This document shows positions 31,937 to 44,602 of a stretch of 64,000 nucleotides of DNA, one piece after another (within the stretch, counting starts at the first letter, position 1; each line of letters starts with the position of its first letter). Below the pieces are notes generated by a model. It did no database searches and had not been told where the DNA came from. It was given only the letters and a program-made list of their open reading frames with translations. This DNA is from Cryphonectria parasitica EP155. Taxonomy: Eukaryota; Ascomycota; Sordariomycetes; Diaporthales; Cryphonectriaceae. Made by a program: the position numbers and the translations under genes. Where the stretch lies: contig NW_024468914.1 in NCBI RefSeq assembly GCF_011745365.1, forward strand, positions 952,001 to 1,016,000, written 5' to 3'.

Positions 31937-33616
31937 CTAGATCTTGACAGCCAACTTGGTAAACCCAACCTGCTTGCCCCTGGCCAGCAAATAAACAAGC
32001 ACACTAACCGCCATGCAAAGCCCACAAAACAACTGCAGTCCAAGATACCCACCCCCCTGCGCCTGCACGATCGCCCCGGCGATAGGGCTCCCCGTGAGCG
32101 CGCCAAAGCTCATGACGGCCATGCCCGTGCCCGTGCGGACGCCGATCTGGCGGATATCGCTGAGCTGGGCAATCAAGGTGGGCATGAGGGAGACGAAGCC
32201 ACCAGAGGCGAAGCCAAAGAGGGCGATGAAGACGACGATGGCGGCGGAGGAATTGGCGGCGGGGATCCAGACGGCGAGGGTCATGATAGCGGAGAGGGAG
32301 GTGATGGCGATCATGACGTTGAAGCGGCCGAATTTGTCGGCAGCGAGACCTGGGAGGATACGGCCGAAGATGCTGTTTGCACAAAGTGGTTAGCCCTAAG
32401 TTTCTTTGGCCTTTTTGGTTTCTTTTCTTTCTTTTATTCTTCTTGGCGAGAAAAATAGGAGGGGAAGGAAGAGGGCAAGCACAAGCACAACAGCAGAAGC
32501 TTACCTCACAGCGTTCAAGATGGGAATGAGATAGTCAATCAAATTCTCACTCATTCCGGCCGCCCTGGCCTGCAGCAGGATATAATTGTACGGGATAAAC
32601 ATGCCCCAGTAGAACAAGAAGTTGGCCGCCAGCGTCAGAGCAAACGCCGGCTCCGTAAAGCCCCCAGTGTAGTCCTTCAGCCTCAAGGGCTTGGGCTGGG
32701 GCGGCAGCCTGGACTTGACGGTGACACAGGTGACGCTCAGCAGGCCCAGGAAGATGAAGGCGACGGCGCGCATGGTCCAGGGAAAGCCGACCTGGGGGAT
32801 GAGCTTCTCGATCATGATGGGCATGACGAAGCCGCTGAGCGAGGAGCCCGAGACGACGATGCCGAAGGCGACGGCGCGCTTCTTGAAGAACCAGGAGACG
32901 ACGCTGGTCATGCAGGCGTTGAAGACGGCCGAGGAGGCGACGGCGGCGCAGATAGACTGGGCGAGGAAGAACTGGTAGTACTGGGTCGCCAGGGAGGTCA
33001 TCATCAGGCCGAAGATGTAGACCAGCGAGCCGACCACAAGCATCCACCGCGGCCCGTAGACGTCAAACACGCGTCCAAACACGATCCCGAAGAAGATCAT
33101 GGCCCAGACCTCGGTCGAGGTGATCCAGGACACGGACGACGACGAGTAGGAAGCCAGCGGGCCCGTCTCGTAGTGCTCCTGGAACACACCGATGCAGCTG
33201 ACAAACCCAAATGTGCAGAACAGCCCGCAGAATCCACCGAGCACCACGGACCAGGCCTGCATGCCGCCGTCGGGGAAGTCGGAAGGGTGGTGGCCTGAGC
33301 CCGGCAGAGGGCCTCCTGTTGCTTGTGCCGCACCACCCTCGCCAGCAGCGCCATCGTTCTCCCCTCCGTGGGCTTTCTCCTCGGCTATGTCAGCCTCAGC
33401 GACCTCTTCTGGTTCCGCAATGATATTTGCTAGCGTCTCTGTATTTTGTGATTGGATGCGCTCGAGCGAGGGTCGGGTGGACTCCCAGGATGTCTGGTCA
33501 GCCTTTTCAAGGTCATATCCTGCCGTTGCCGCCATTGCTGCTGGTGTTGTTGTTGTTGTTGTTGTGGTAGTAGAAGTAGCATCACTGTTGTGATATGCGC
33601 TGGGTGAGTTTGGCAT
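31937..33616 (-). CDS. MFS transporter, monocarboxylate-permease type (515 aa, 2 exons)
   Basis: Exon 1 is 33616-32505 and exon 2 is 32372-31937, joining V-S-I-F-G-R in frame. After a poly-Thr, Ser/Glu-rich cytosolic head of about 120 residues comes the signature [15 protein letters not shown], which begins TM1 in MCT-like fungal transporters. Further landmarks are [11 protein letters not shown] in loop 2-3, [15 protein letters not shown] and, in the second half, [15 protein letters not shown]. About 12 hydrophobic segments are visible, the family number. Such plasma-membrane carriers move monocarboxylates or other small acids, but many fungal members have no known substrate. No neighbouring biosynthetic enzyme indicates a substrate. 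Confidence 0.9.
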
Positions 33617-35217
33617 TTTGAAACTATGAGCCAGGGCGAAGGTCGTAGTGAGGGCTGGCGTAGGCTGTATTATACAGAAGTAGTCTTAATATAGTAGAGC
33701 TACTGGTGAGAAGGCGATTGTTGAAAATGCTTTCCCACAGGAGAGAGAATGGGGAGAGAGGAGACAAGTTCGTATGCCAGTGTCCTTGTTGGCGATATGA
33801 TGACTTCTGATCTGTTCTATCAAAAAGACAACTCGCACAATTTCACCTTGAACACAGTAAGGGCAAAATATGTAGTCGAAGCCTTGGTTTGTGGGGGGGG
33901 GGGGGGATAAAAGAAGGAAACAGTGACCGTCCTGAGACGGGTTGATTATGCATCCGCGGAGAGAAGAGAAACGGTGTAGTAGTGAATTGGATGGTCATAA
34001 AAAAAAATAAAAAAAGTCTAGTATAAGCGGGTATAAAAATAATTTAAAAAAAAAAAGCAGTAGGACGTTGAGAATGATCTTCGGAGATTCGAGACGGATT
34101 AATCCTGTGTGAGTCTGACCGTAGAAGTCCGCAGCTATATAGGCTATAGTCATACTCAGTCAGCTGGGAGTGGCAACTCATTTTAGCTGCGCATAGATTC
34201 ACATAAACAGCTCGAGTATCCTGAAGAGGACATGACGAACCAGGACCGGGGGACAAGAAATAAAGCTGGCGCCACTTCCAGACCAGCCTTTGGCTCTCAG
34301 AGAGGCGGTTCGCCAACAGAGAATGCGACTTACAGAGAATGATTGATACCCCGTTCAAAAGGCCGAGGATCACGAGTAAAGACCGTCTCGTCTGCTGGAT
34401 ATGGAGGACAGGACAGTACTGCTCAATTGGCCAACGTTTTTGCGGGCCGGATGAGTCAAGTGTATATGGCAAACGGAGATGAGAGATACTGTTTATGGTA
34501 TGAATTTCTCACTCGCTCGAAAACGGAGAGCATGCAATCTTTGTCACATGATTGTCATCAGCACCCATCTTCCAGCTATATAGCAGGTTGCATAGCATCT
34601 CCTGCAAGGAGTGTGTCAGCCAGCCTCGTTTCTTGCGTGCTTTGGGTCGGAGGGATTCGACTGGCATGGTTAGTGGCTGCACATCTACCTAAGCTCCGGG
34701 GATATGCAGAGCGCGAAAGACGCGAGCCCAGGCCCAGAAGGGAGACGGAGAAATAGTCCATTAGTAACAGAGGACCTGGCTGGGCTAGGTTGGTCTAGTC
34801 GAAAATTGGGCTCGAGGTGAATGGTTTGATTGGAGGGTAGGTGAGCCCAAGGTCCGCGGATGATCCGGTACGGCGGTCTGTTCGATGCAGTGGCTCGTCC
34901 ACCTACAGTGGGTTTACTGATTGAGCCCGAGCGGCTCGGAATACTATGTCTGCCTCTCTCTCTATTTCTTTAATATAATACCGAGGTGAATCTGCAGGAG
35001 AGAGCTTGGGTCCCTAACGATCAGTTCATCAGAGAAGAAGAAGCTAGTCTTGCTGTGCTAGACATGGCCCAGAATGCCGAAGCCGAGCGGTGTGTACGGA
35101 TTTGATCGGGCAAATATCATTGCTCAACGTGCTATTCACTATGTACAACAAGATTCCCCCTACTATGATCTGCAGTTTGGGTCTCTGTCAAGAATGAGAC
35201 CGATTTCGGAATTCGTA
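33617..35217. other. Intergenic region upstream of the MFS gene
   Basis: About 1.6 kb containing the MFS promoter and the 3' flank of the AIM24 gene. It has a G14 run at 33893-33906 and A-rich tracts around 34000-34058. An ORF at 34044-34472 (minus) has no recognisable motif and overlaps a competing plus-strand frame. Confidence 0.45.
33893..33906. repeat. Poly-G tract (14 nt)
   Basis: Fourteen consecutive G between gt and ataaaag. Confidence 0.9.
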
Positions 35218-36544
35218 TCACCGCCCGACAAAATCCTTCAGATCTTTGGTGTCTTCAAACTGGACCTTTCCGTCCTTTCCCACACTGGCCACATGTATGG
35301 CAACTGGCTGTTCAGCAGCACTCGCCGGTGCTGATGCGCCAGAACCTGGTGTGGTCGCATCGCCTTCCTTCTTGGGCTTCGCAGCCTGCTCCACGGCCTT
35401 GGGCACAATGCCGGCCTCGGCATCCGCAATCTCATTCACGTCGTCCTTTGTCAACACGTCACTGATTCTGACGCCGCGACTGGACATCAATATTGCCGTG
35501 GGGCCCTTGAACTGCAAGAACAACCTGTCCCCAAAAATAGATCTCCTCGTCTGTGTTCGCAGGCTGAACAGTACCTTTGCCAGAAATTTGTAGACTGCCG
35601 TCTCCTTCATCTCCTTCCAGAACCTGGCCAGGCCCTGTGGCACCAGGCTGGCTGGGAGGCTGGGGACCGTCAATCTGATCCCAGCACTTCTGAAGCGGAA
35701 TGGCACCGGAGGGTTCCTGTCCACGCTGTATGCCACAACATGACTGGGATGTACAACCAACTCCTCGCCTTCCGACAGCGTGACCTCGTATATCTGGCCT
35801 GGTGCTGCAAGAGCAGCCATGCCACGGCCCGTCAGGTGATGGTTGCCCCAGTGTGCTGGCGCCAGCCCGCGCTGGACCCTGGGTGTGATGGACAGGGTGT
35901 GGCCGGTCCATGCGAGGAGGGCATTCCGCTGCGCGACTTGCCAGTCGGTAGTCCCGTCGAGGTGTAAGATCGAGAACGTGGTATTAGGGGACTTGGTCGC
36001 AATCAGGGCTGTTATTGGAGAGGTAGAGGAGATGCGCTGATAGAGGAAGGGCATGCCGAGGAGGGCGTGGCGAAAGGGGCTGAGGAGGCTGAGTGTGGAT
36101 TGGGCCTGGAAGCGCACGGTAAGTCAGCCAGAGAATTCATACGAATAGGCCCATACCCCATGTATAGTTCTCACATTTTGTGCCTTTCCTGCGACTGTCA
36201 CGAGCGTCCCTCGTCTCGTGTACAGCTTTTGTGAGGCGGAGAGGGTGACGGATAGGAGCGAGTACGGCGAGCCAAGCACTTCAAACCGAGCGTCTAGTAG
36301 CACATCGAAAGTTAGTATCGACTTCACGGGGCCAAACCACGCCTCCTTGTTCCAAGGAGTGAGTACCTGCTGTGTCCCTGAAGCCTTGCGAAGGCGCGCC
36401 GAAGGCATCACCTCCCACCTTGGGCGACTCCGTCGTCGGCGCGGCGCTGATCTGGATCGCACGACATTGCAGGCAGACGTAAGACGGTCTTATCCTGCTG
36501 AGAGGACGTTGTGCCACTCGTGATAGTGGCAATTGGCCTCGCAT
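35218..36544 (-). CDS. AIM24: AIM24-family mitochondrial protein (394 aa, 3 exons)
   Basis: Exons on the minus strand are 36544-36367, 36293-36175 and 36105-35218, totalling 1185 nt. The N-terminus ([20 protein letters not shown]) is basic and Ser/Leu-rich, a likely mitochondrial presequence. The AIM24 domain follows: [20 protein letters not shown], then [14 protein letters not shown], and later [24 protein letters not shown] and [20 protein letters not shown]. In yeast, Aim24 is an inner-membrane protein that supports MICOS integrity and respiratory growth. The beta-rich core and the late [21 protein letters not shown] segment match the fungal family. The tail is Ala/Pro/Lys-rich. The length is close to the yeast protein. 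It is divergent from the kinesin gene, with 537 bp between the two start codons. Confidence 0.9.
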
Positions 36545-37081
36545 GATGCTGAGCGAGGGTGGTGAAAGAGGGGAGAGTGGTGGTGGAGTTTGAAGACTCT
36601 CGAGCTTGCATCGCCAAAATTCGGAAATCAAGAATATGACGGAAGACCTGCATCCCTGGTCCACAGTGCACAGACCACTTATTGGGGAATCGAGACACGC
36701 AGTGGCAGAGAGAGCATAGCAAGCCCCACTTACACACCGGCCGGGGCTTCTTCCAGCGCACAAGCCACTGAACACCACTTGACGCCACGCCTGGACGGCC
36801 TTGGATGGGCAAGGGTGTAGCTTCGTTGCCCTCGCAACCAAACCCCACTGGAAATATTGACCAGGGTGAGTTCCAACCGACGCCTACACCCACATCTGCA
36901 ACTTAGAGTTGAGAGGCTCATCCAACGGACGCAATCTCAACTTCTCTGCCTCTTCCCTTGCTTCTGGTGGTAAGCTGTGGCTGCCCACCCTATAGTCCTT
37001 TTCTCATCCTTGTATTATTTCTTTCCAGTTCTCTTTCTCTGTTTTCATGTTTGAATTAGTTGTTGTTCTTTTCTAATCAAC
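36545..37081. promoter_or_regulatory. Shared divergent promoter region, AIM24 / kinesin
   Basis: 537 bp separates the two ATGs on opposite strands. The plus side just before the kinesin ATG is pyrimidine-rich (cctttcc, ttttctcatccttg, ttctctttctctg), typical of fungal transcription-start regions. No specific operator is claimed. Confidence 0.5.
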
Positions 37082-39417
37082 ATGTCTGTCCGGGTCGTTG
37101 CGAGGATACGGCCTCTGTTAAATGAAGAGCTCGAACGAGATGTAATCGTCCACGCAGACCGCAAGGAGGGCAGCCAGAAGGCAAATATCGTCAAAATTCC
37201 CAACCCAAAGAACGAAGCCGAGGAGTTCTCCTTCGCCTTCAATGGCGTGTATGACCAGGAGACCACGCAAGAGGACCTGTTCACTGCAGAGGGTGTGTGT
37301 TACCTTGCAATGGATAATGAGCAGAGACAACAGCTTTGCAGCCCAAGCAACCGACCATGCTAACCCCCTACGTCACAGTCTCGCCGCACCTCAAAGCCCT
37401 CTTCCAAGGTCTCGACGTAACTATCTTCGCATACGGCGTCACCGGAACGGGCAAAACTCATACGATGCGCGGGGGACTCAAGCTGGCTGACCGAGGCGTC
37501 ATTCCACGCCTGCTGAGCAACGTGTTCCGACGAGGCAAGAAGATCACAAAAGACTCAGACGGGGAGACAACCGTAGATGTTGCTCTGTCATACTACGAGA
37601 TCTACAATGACAAGGTGTTCGACCTCATGGAACCCGCCGAGAAGCGAACCCCATCCGGCCTTCCCTTGCGAGAGGCGAACGGGAAGACGAACGTCGTGGG
37701 ACTCTCGGAGCGAGCATGCCGCGATTTGAAAGATTTCGAGGCTCTTTATATCGAGGCAAACACCAACCGCGTGACGGCCGCCACCAAGCTCAATGCTCAC
37801 AGCAGTCGCAGCCATGCCATCCTGCGTGTCAAGGTGACACAGACGACCGGCGACCGGGTCCTGGAGAGCACCGCATCCGCCATCGACCTGGCCGGATCAG
37901 AAGACAATCGAAGAACAGAGAACAACCGTGAGCGGCTCGTGGAATCCGCTGCGATCAACAAGTCCCTGTTTGTCCTATCACAATGTGTTGAGGCCATCTC
38001 CCGAGGTGACAAGCGCATCCCCTACCGAGAGTCCAAAATGACCCGTATCCTTTCCTTGGGACAGAACAATGGTATCACGGTCATGATCTTGAATCTTGCG
38101 CCTATGCGCAGCTACCACCTCGACACATTAAGCAGCCTGAATGTCAGCTCTCGCGCCAAGAGGATCGAGGTTCGCGAGATCGAGAACGAGATTGTCTTCA
38201 AGCAGGCCCCACGTGCCATGACCCTGAGTGGAACGAGTATTCAGAGACAGCCCCTGCGGCCTCTCAATAACGCACACAATGTTCATACGGGGACAACTGC
38301 TGCAAACAAGGAGAAGGCTGCTGAAAAGGACAAGGACAAGCCAGCAAAGTTGTTCAGCGTCTATTCGGACAAATCGAAGACTGCACCAGCACGTCCGTCC
38401 ACGACCAATATCTCATTGCAAGCACGTGTGTCCAACATCAGCAAGCGCAAGTCCGATACCAACGATGCACAGAGTCGACCCACTAAAATCCTGCGGCCGA
38501 ATTCCGTCACTTCTCGTCCCCCACTGGCTGCTGTCGCACAGCCCTCTATAACAATGTCAGCTGTTCAGATTGAGGAGATGGTCGAGCGCAAGGTTCAGGA
38601 GATACTCGCATCCCGAGCAGCGAAAGACTCACAACTGAAGAAGGAAGAGCAGGCTCCTCCTCCCCCACAGCCTGCATCGGCTGATATCAGCGAGGCCGTA
38701 CAACGGCGTCTGGAGGCTCTTGAGCGACGTATCGAGGACAATGACGGTGGAAACATGGGCAGATCCGAAGGCATGCGGCTTCTCTTACAGGCGCGCAAGC
38801 TCAAGGAGAAGGGTGACGACGACGGAGCTCTCAGGTGCTACGAGTCTGCCCTGGCGTATTTCCCTGGACAAGCGAAACTGTTGGGCAAGATTGAAAGACT
38901 GAGGGCAAAGATGGCGGGCAAGAACGCAGCGGCTGGTGTTGCGGAGGACACTGGTGATTATGTGAAGCCAGAACCAGTCCCCAGCAAGAAGATAAGAAAG
39001 CACTACAAGACAGAGAGCGACGAGGACGCCAATGATTCCGACTACAACGCCTCGGAAGCCGACGCAGACGAGAGCTACGTGGATACCAAGATGAAATCCA
39101 GCGGCTCCAAGGCCTCCAAGGCTCGCACTGCAGGATCCCGGCCTTACCTCCCGACGCCAGAAAGTAGCTTCGAGAACAGGCCTAGTGCAGCAAACCCGCC
39201 CTCCCCACGAACACAAAGACTGCTCGACATCGTCAACTCACATGACGCTGACCTGATTAAGGGCCTGCATGGGTTTGGGCCCAAGAAGGCGAGGGACGTT
39301 GTAGAACGGCTCGAGGCCTACGAGGGAGGCATGATCGTGTCAGTCGAGCAGCTGAGGAGTGTGCCTGGGTTTGGGGGTAAGACATTGGAGAGAGCATGGG
39401 AAGGAATCAAGTGCTGA
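37082..39417 (+). CDS. Kinesin-10-like motor protein with helix-hairpin-helix tail (749 aa, 2 exons)
   Basis: Exon 1 (37082-37292) and exon 2 (37379-39417) join through a split Val codon. The motor domain opens the protein (MSVRVVARIRPLLNEE). It contains the P-loop GVTGTGKTHTM, the switch I region NAHSSRSHAI, switch II IDLAGSE and the neck-proximal RIPYRESKMTRIL. A Lys/Ser/Pro-rich stalk with an acidic Asp/Ser patch follows. The last 65 residues carry tandem helix-hairpin-helix elements (LIKGLHGFGPKKARDVVERL and LRSVPGFGGKTLERAWEGI), which bind DNA. N-terminal motor plus HhH tail is the layout of the KIF22/Kid and Nod group (kinesin-10), chromokinesins that push chromosome arms during mitosis. 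A coiled coil is weak, so the motor may be monomeric. The exact subfamily needs a tree. Confidence 0.85.
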
Positions 39418-40681
39418 ATCTTTTGGAGGAATGAACGGTAAGTCAACGGTGGGCGGGCGGAGGCGAGCGAGGGTCTCACGTTGAGCTTGATTGTCTGGCA
39501 TGAGACATCACGACGACGATACCTCACGACCGTACGTACTACGTACGCCCGCGAAGACATCATCTAGCATCTTGTTGGTCCTTTCCTATCATGCATGGCG
39601 AGGCGTTATCAGGAGTCTGTTTGTCCTCTTAGATAGTCAATTCTGTGGCGGAAGTGCCTGTCTCTCTGCGCCATTTTTGGTTTATCTGATACTCTATTAA
39701 GATGGTCAAGCCTTGCAATGCAGCGCGCCTCTCGTATCTACAACAAACAATTTCAGCGTCCGAGACTGGCTTGAACCTTCTGGTTGCCCTTAAGACCTAA
39801 GTCAGCTGGTCCATCTTGTATGCAGTGCCGTGAGCCCCGGGCACACAACTTTTCCTGAATATTAAATGACTGCTTGGGGCACCGGCGGCGGGTTGTCTGG
39901 TATTTTCTCTCTGTCTAATCACCTATAGCTAGCTGGACCAGCCAGGACACCGTCCACGGTTTCGACGCCTGTTGAGCTGACAGTACTTTGAAATTATAAC
40001 CTAGTCCATAAAAGATCAAGGGCATATCAAGCTGGCCATGTTTCCACCATGCTTTGCCCTATTAGTTCACTAGTTGAGCACTTGTGCAGGATGGCGCCTG
40101 TGCTAGAATGTTTTGACAGCTTGGATGGCTGGGGCATCGAAGTTTTATGTCTTCAAGTCTACAAAGAACTCCTGGATGCATCTATAAGACCAGATTGCTG
40201 AGGTGCATCTCCTCTTGCTGTTATTATCAACATCTGCTGGGTATGAAGAGGACTGTTGGTGCATGAAATCCTAGGAAAAGTGTCATTTACACGGCAGGTA
40301 TTACCAACCAGAAGAATAGATGCACGCCTAGTAGGTGGCTAGTCAATATAGACAGCTTCTCCTTAGCAGCTGGGTTTGTATCGAAGCAGTAATGTGACAT
40401 CAAGCTTCACTTTAGCTCATAGCTCCGTTCTAGAGGAGGTTCTCTGTCCACTTCCTTACCTACCAGAACAGCCCCCTCTCGCTGGATGATCATTATTCAT
40501 GTTCTAGCAACACCCACCATAGGCACATACTACCATCCCTCCCTCAGATTCATCTGGTATCAAATATACTCTCATCTAGAAACTTATTCCTCCGTTCTTG
40601 GTCTTGGTTCAGTACCAGACGCCAAGTTACTACATAAGTCTATTTACATACTTGTTTATTCCCTACAACTAATTCGTCAAG
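39418..40681. other. Intergenic region upstream of permease 1
   Basis: About 1.26 kb with no supported gene. It holds the kinesin 3' flank and the promoter of the first amino-acid permease. A CT-rich leader precedes the ATG at 40682. Confidence 0.45.
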
Positions 40682-42552
40682 ATGTCTGATTCTCAGCACA
40701 TAACCCCTTTCACCTCTGCCGAAACGGCCACTAAAGAGCAGGACACAAGTGGCCTCTCACGGAACACTTCTCTCGTCCTCAATGTCGCCTCCTCCAAAGA
40801 CAAGCCCAACAACCCAATCACGACCCGCCAGTTCATCCTAATGGCAATAAGCGGCAGCATCGGCGCAGGCCTCTTCATCGCCTCGGGAGAGGCCCTGCAA
40901 AAAGGCGGTCCTGGCTCCCTCGTCCTCGCCTTTCTCATCGTGGGGCTCGCCGTCTGGCTGACCATGTGCGCGCTGGGCGAGCTAGCCTCGACGATCCCAG
41001 CGCGCGGGTCCTTCTACGACTACTCGGTGCGGTTTGTGTCCGAGTCGTGGGGCTTTGCGATGGGGTGGAACTACGTGGTCAACTTCATGCTCATCGTGGG
41101 GTTCGAGATCACGGTGATTGTTCGGCTGGCGAGGTACTGGGTCGGCGCGGATGCGTCTGTGCTGTCTTCAGGGGTCATTGCCGCTGTGCCGGCTTGTCAT
41201 GTTGTGCTGGCTGTGCTCCAGTGTTTTGGGCCCAAGTGGTATGGAGAGGCAGAGCACTTTTTTGGGATTCTAAAGGTGTTTATATTGACGACGTTTATTG
41301 GCACGGCTGTTGTGATTGCAGCAGGAGGGACGCCAGAGGCTGGTGGAAGAGGGTTTGAGAATTACCTCCAGTATGATTTCCTCGTTCCTGTCTCTTTCCT
41401 TTCCTCAACCCATTTTTTTTCCTTGTCCTTTTGCATGGAAAGTATCTCGCATCACTGACATGTAGACTTTTTTGTGTCTCTCTTCCCATAGCGGCCAAGC
41501 ATTCCGCAACGGTTTTCAAGGCTCCATCTCCGTCCTCGCCGCCGCAGGACTGGCCTATGGAGGCACCGAAATGCTCGGCCTCACCGCCGCCGCCTGCGCC
41601 CAGCCACGCAAAGTAATGCCCCTCGGCGCCAAGCTCGTCGCAGGCCGCATCCTCCTCTGCTACTGCACCGCCCTCTTCGCTCTGGGCCTGGTTCTGCGCC
41701 CCTCGGCCCTTGACAGCCCCGAAATCGCCAACTTGACGGCTTCTCCTTTTGTAATCGCTGTGCGCGTCGCAGATATCCCCCGCCTGCCGGACATCATCAA
41801 CGGCCTGCTCATCGCCAGCGTGTTCAGCATGGGAAATTCCGCCGTGTTTGCGTCCTCGCGGGCGCTGGCGGCGATCTGTGAGCGTGGCATGGGCCCGCGG
41901 GTCTTATCTCGGTTCTCTGAGCGCGGGGTGCCCTGGGCGGCGCTGCTTGTTGTCTTTAGCGTTGCTATGTTGGCGTGGCTTGCTGCGGTGCGGAACGGGA
42001 CGGAGATTTTTGAGTGGCTCCTTGCGTTGGCCAGCGTGAGCAATCTTTTCACGGTTCGTATTCTTCTTGTTCTCTCTCCTCTTCGTTCGTCATCGTACTG
42101 TTCAGGGGATACTAATGAATTTCTCAAAGTGGATGAGCATCAACATATGCCACATCCGCCTCCGCAAGGCCCTCAGATTTCAAGGCCGTAACCCTGATCT
42201 GGAGGTAGCATGGCAGGCCTGCTGTGGTGTCTGGGGCAGTTACCTCGCTGCCGTCATGATTGTCTGCATCATGATCGCACAGGTCGCCAGCGCCGCCCTG
42301 CCTCCTGTCCTGAACCACGACGGCACGCTCTACTTCATCTTTCTCCTGAGGGGTATATTGGGGTTTGTTGTTGTTGCTGTGTTCTGGGTGGGACATTTGG
42401 TTTATTCGGCTCGTTTGGAGGGGAGCAAGAGGAAGACCTGGCGGGAATTGTTGCTTGTTCCGCTTGGGACGATTGCTTTGCCTGAGCTGAATGCCAATAT
42501 AAGGGCACCTGCAAGGGATGAGGAGGAGGAGGAGGAGGAGGAAGAAAAGTAG
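40682..42552 (+). CDS. Amino-acid permease, APC superfamily (557 aa, 3 exons)
   Basis: Exons 40682-41370, 41492-42053 and 42130-42552 join in frame. After a polar head of about 45 residues, TM1 carries the family signature (ITTRQFILMAISGSIGAGLFIASGEAL). Further landmarks are GSFYDYSVRFVSESWGFAMGWNYVVNF, GTEMLGLTAAACAQPRK near the helix 6 loop and RALAAICERGMGPRVLSR. About 12 helices are visible and the tail is a run of Glu (EEEEEEEE). It is a proton-coupled importer of amino acids at the plasma membrane; substrate range cannot be read from sequence. It faces tail to tail a second permease 208 bp away, and the two are clearly different paralogues rather than a recent duplication. Confidence 0.9.
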
Positions 42553-42759
42553 GGAGGTGTATAGATGCTTTGAAACAGCAAGAAAGGTTCCGTCAGGCTT
42601 TTGTACTTTGGATCTTCGTCGGTATTTCTTTCTTTCGTTAACACCCCAAGTAAGTGACAAACAGGGTTTCCTGGGATCTTTTGCCCATCTAATACAACTG
42701 TAACCAGTAATTTCATCAATTTACTTACTATCTTCTAAAAACAGCCCCTCAGTCCAATG

Positions 42760-44602
42760 TCAATCCTCATCCTCATGCCTCTTCCACTTCCTCCACCTAA
42801 ACATCATGGCCACATCCGTCCAGAACCCAACCGGCTTCGTCGCCAGACTCTCCTCATACGCATCAATAACAGGCCTATCCCACACCAGATCCGCCTCCTC
42901 CGGTTTAACCACCTTGGTCCGCTTCAGAATCTTCCACACGGTATACGTCACAACCGCCACAAAGACCATGGTGTAGTAGCTGAAGAAGGTGCCCAGGTCC
43001 CACTCTCCAGGGAGGAACGTCTCGTAGCCATAACAGCCCAAGACCACCGTCTCGCCGACGAGGCCGATCCAGGCGCTGTAGGGCTGGAACCAGCCCTTGT
43101 ACGGCAGGGTGTCGCGGTCGATGCCCTGTGCCTTCAAGGCGCGGTAGAAGAAGATGTACGTCAGACACATGATCATGTAGTCAATCAGCTGCGCGGCCTC
43201 GGTCAGGTTGGCGAACCAGGTGAGGGCCTGGCTGGTGCCGCTCGAGACGTCGAGGAAGGACAGCAGGGGAAACAGCATGGTGACGGCGAAGGCGTAGACG
43301 GGGATGCCGGAGCGGGTGCACTTTGCAAAGATCTTGGGGGCCTGGCCCTCGAGGGCGAGGCCGTACAGCGAGCGCGTGGCGCAGTACGTGTAGGCGTTGC
43401 CGGCCGAGAAGATGCTGGTGACCATGAGGGCGTTGGTGATGTGCGGGAGGACGCCGATGCCCAGGTTCTGCATGGCGATCACGTAGGGGCTGCCGGCCGC
43501 GGTGCCCGAGCTGTTGTTGGCGATGAGGGTCGGGTTGTTGTAGGGGAGGACGATGCCCACGCACAGGGCGCCGCCGATGAAGAAGAAGCCGAAGCGCCAG
43601 TAGACCGTCTTGAAGGCCTGCTTGAGATAGGTCCGGGGCCGCTCTGCCTCGCCGGCTACTATGGCGAGGTACTCGGGCCCGACGATGGTGAAGGCTGCCG
43701 ACCAGAGGGCGCCCAGGAAGCCTTGGAACCGGCCCAGGGTTCCGGTGTGGATGTACTCGGCAAAGGAGCCTGGGTTCTGCCAGTAGGTGAAGCCATATGC
43801 GTCGTGGTGCGGGTTGCCTCCCACCATGGTGATGAAGGTGAAGCCTAAGAGACAGTACTTGGTAAGCAAGAGAAGGATCGCTCCTTGAGTATGCAGCCAT
43901 GGTTGAACTTACAAAAAACAATGACAATGAGGAGGAATTTCCCTGTCGACAGCCAGAACTCGGCCTCTCCATAGTACTTGACGGCAAAGACGTTAATGGC
44001 AGCGTAGAGCACGACACAGGCTGCACAGACGGCGGCAACAGGAATGTCATCGCGCCAGAAGGTCAGGATCAGGTTGATGGCAGAGATCTCAAAGGGGATC
44101 ATGGCTGCCTCGTAGAGGTAGAAGTTCCAGCCGCTCATGAAGCCAAAGGCCTCGTCCACCCACTTGCCAGCGAAGCGGATGAAGGAGCCTGATAGTCAAA
44201 ACAAAAATTGCACATGACCGTGAAATCAGCAAGCCGAGAACATTACACACACAAGACAGAGAGATAAGAGAATTGTTTACCAGAGATGGGCATGAACACG
44301 GCCATCTCTGCCATGCAGTTGTTCACCAGGGCCAACAGGCCACAGTAGAGGGCATAGGCGATCAGCAGCGACCCTGGCCCGCCGTCGAGCAGACCATTGC
44401 CGATACTGACGAAGAGGGCGGTGCCGATGGAACCTCCGATGGCGATCATCTGGATCTGCCGGTTGCCGAGATGCCGCTGGAGGGCGTCTGCATTGCCTCT
44501 GACCTCGATGCTGCCCTCTGTCTCGTCATAGCTGCTGGGCCGCCCCTTTTCGTGGTTCGCTGTGGCGTTGGCCCCGTCGTCCAGCTCCTTCAGGCTGGCC
44601 AT
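42760..44602 (-). CDS. Amino-acid permease, YAT/APC type (560 aa, 3 exons)
   Basis: Exons on the minus strand are 44602-44281, 44188-43913 and 43844-42760, totalling 1683 nt. The head ends in LQRHLGNRQIQMIAIGGSIG, the classical fungal YAT start of TM1 (TALFVSIGNGL). Other landmarks are KWVDEAFGFMSGWNFYLYEA, NPHHDAYGFTYW, GPEYLAIVAGEAERPRTYL and GYETFLPGEWDLGTFFSYY near the C-terminus. Twelve helices are expected. The PFEISAI motif in TM3-4 and FTYWQNPG loop match yeast general and dicarboxylic amino-acid permeases. The tail ends RWRKWKRHEDED. It converges on the plus-strand permease (stop to stop about 207 bp), so the pair may have arisen by old duplication or chance. Confidence 0.9.

Noticed and set aside
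42757..43848. A 363-codon plus-strand frame opposite permease 2
   Set aside because: Antisense shadow of a GC-rich membrane protein gene, with no recognisable motif.
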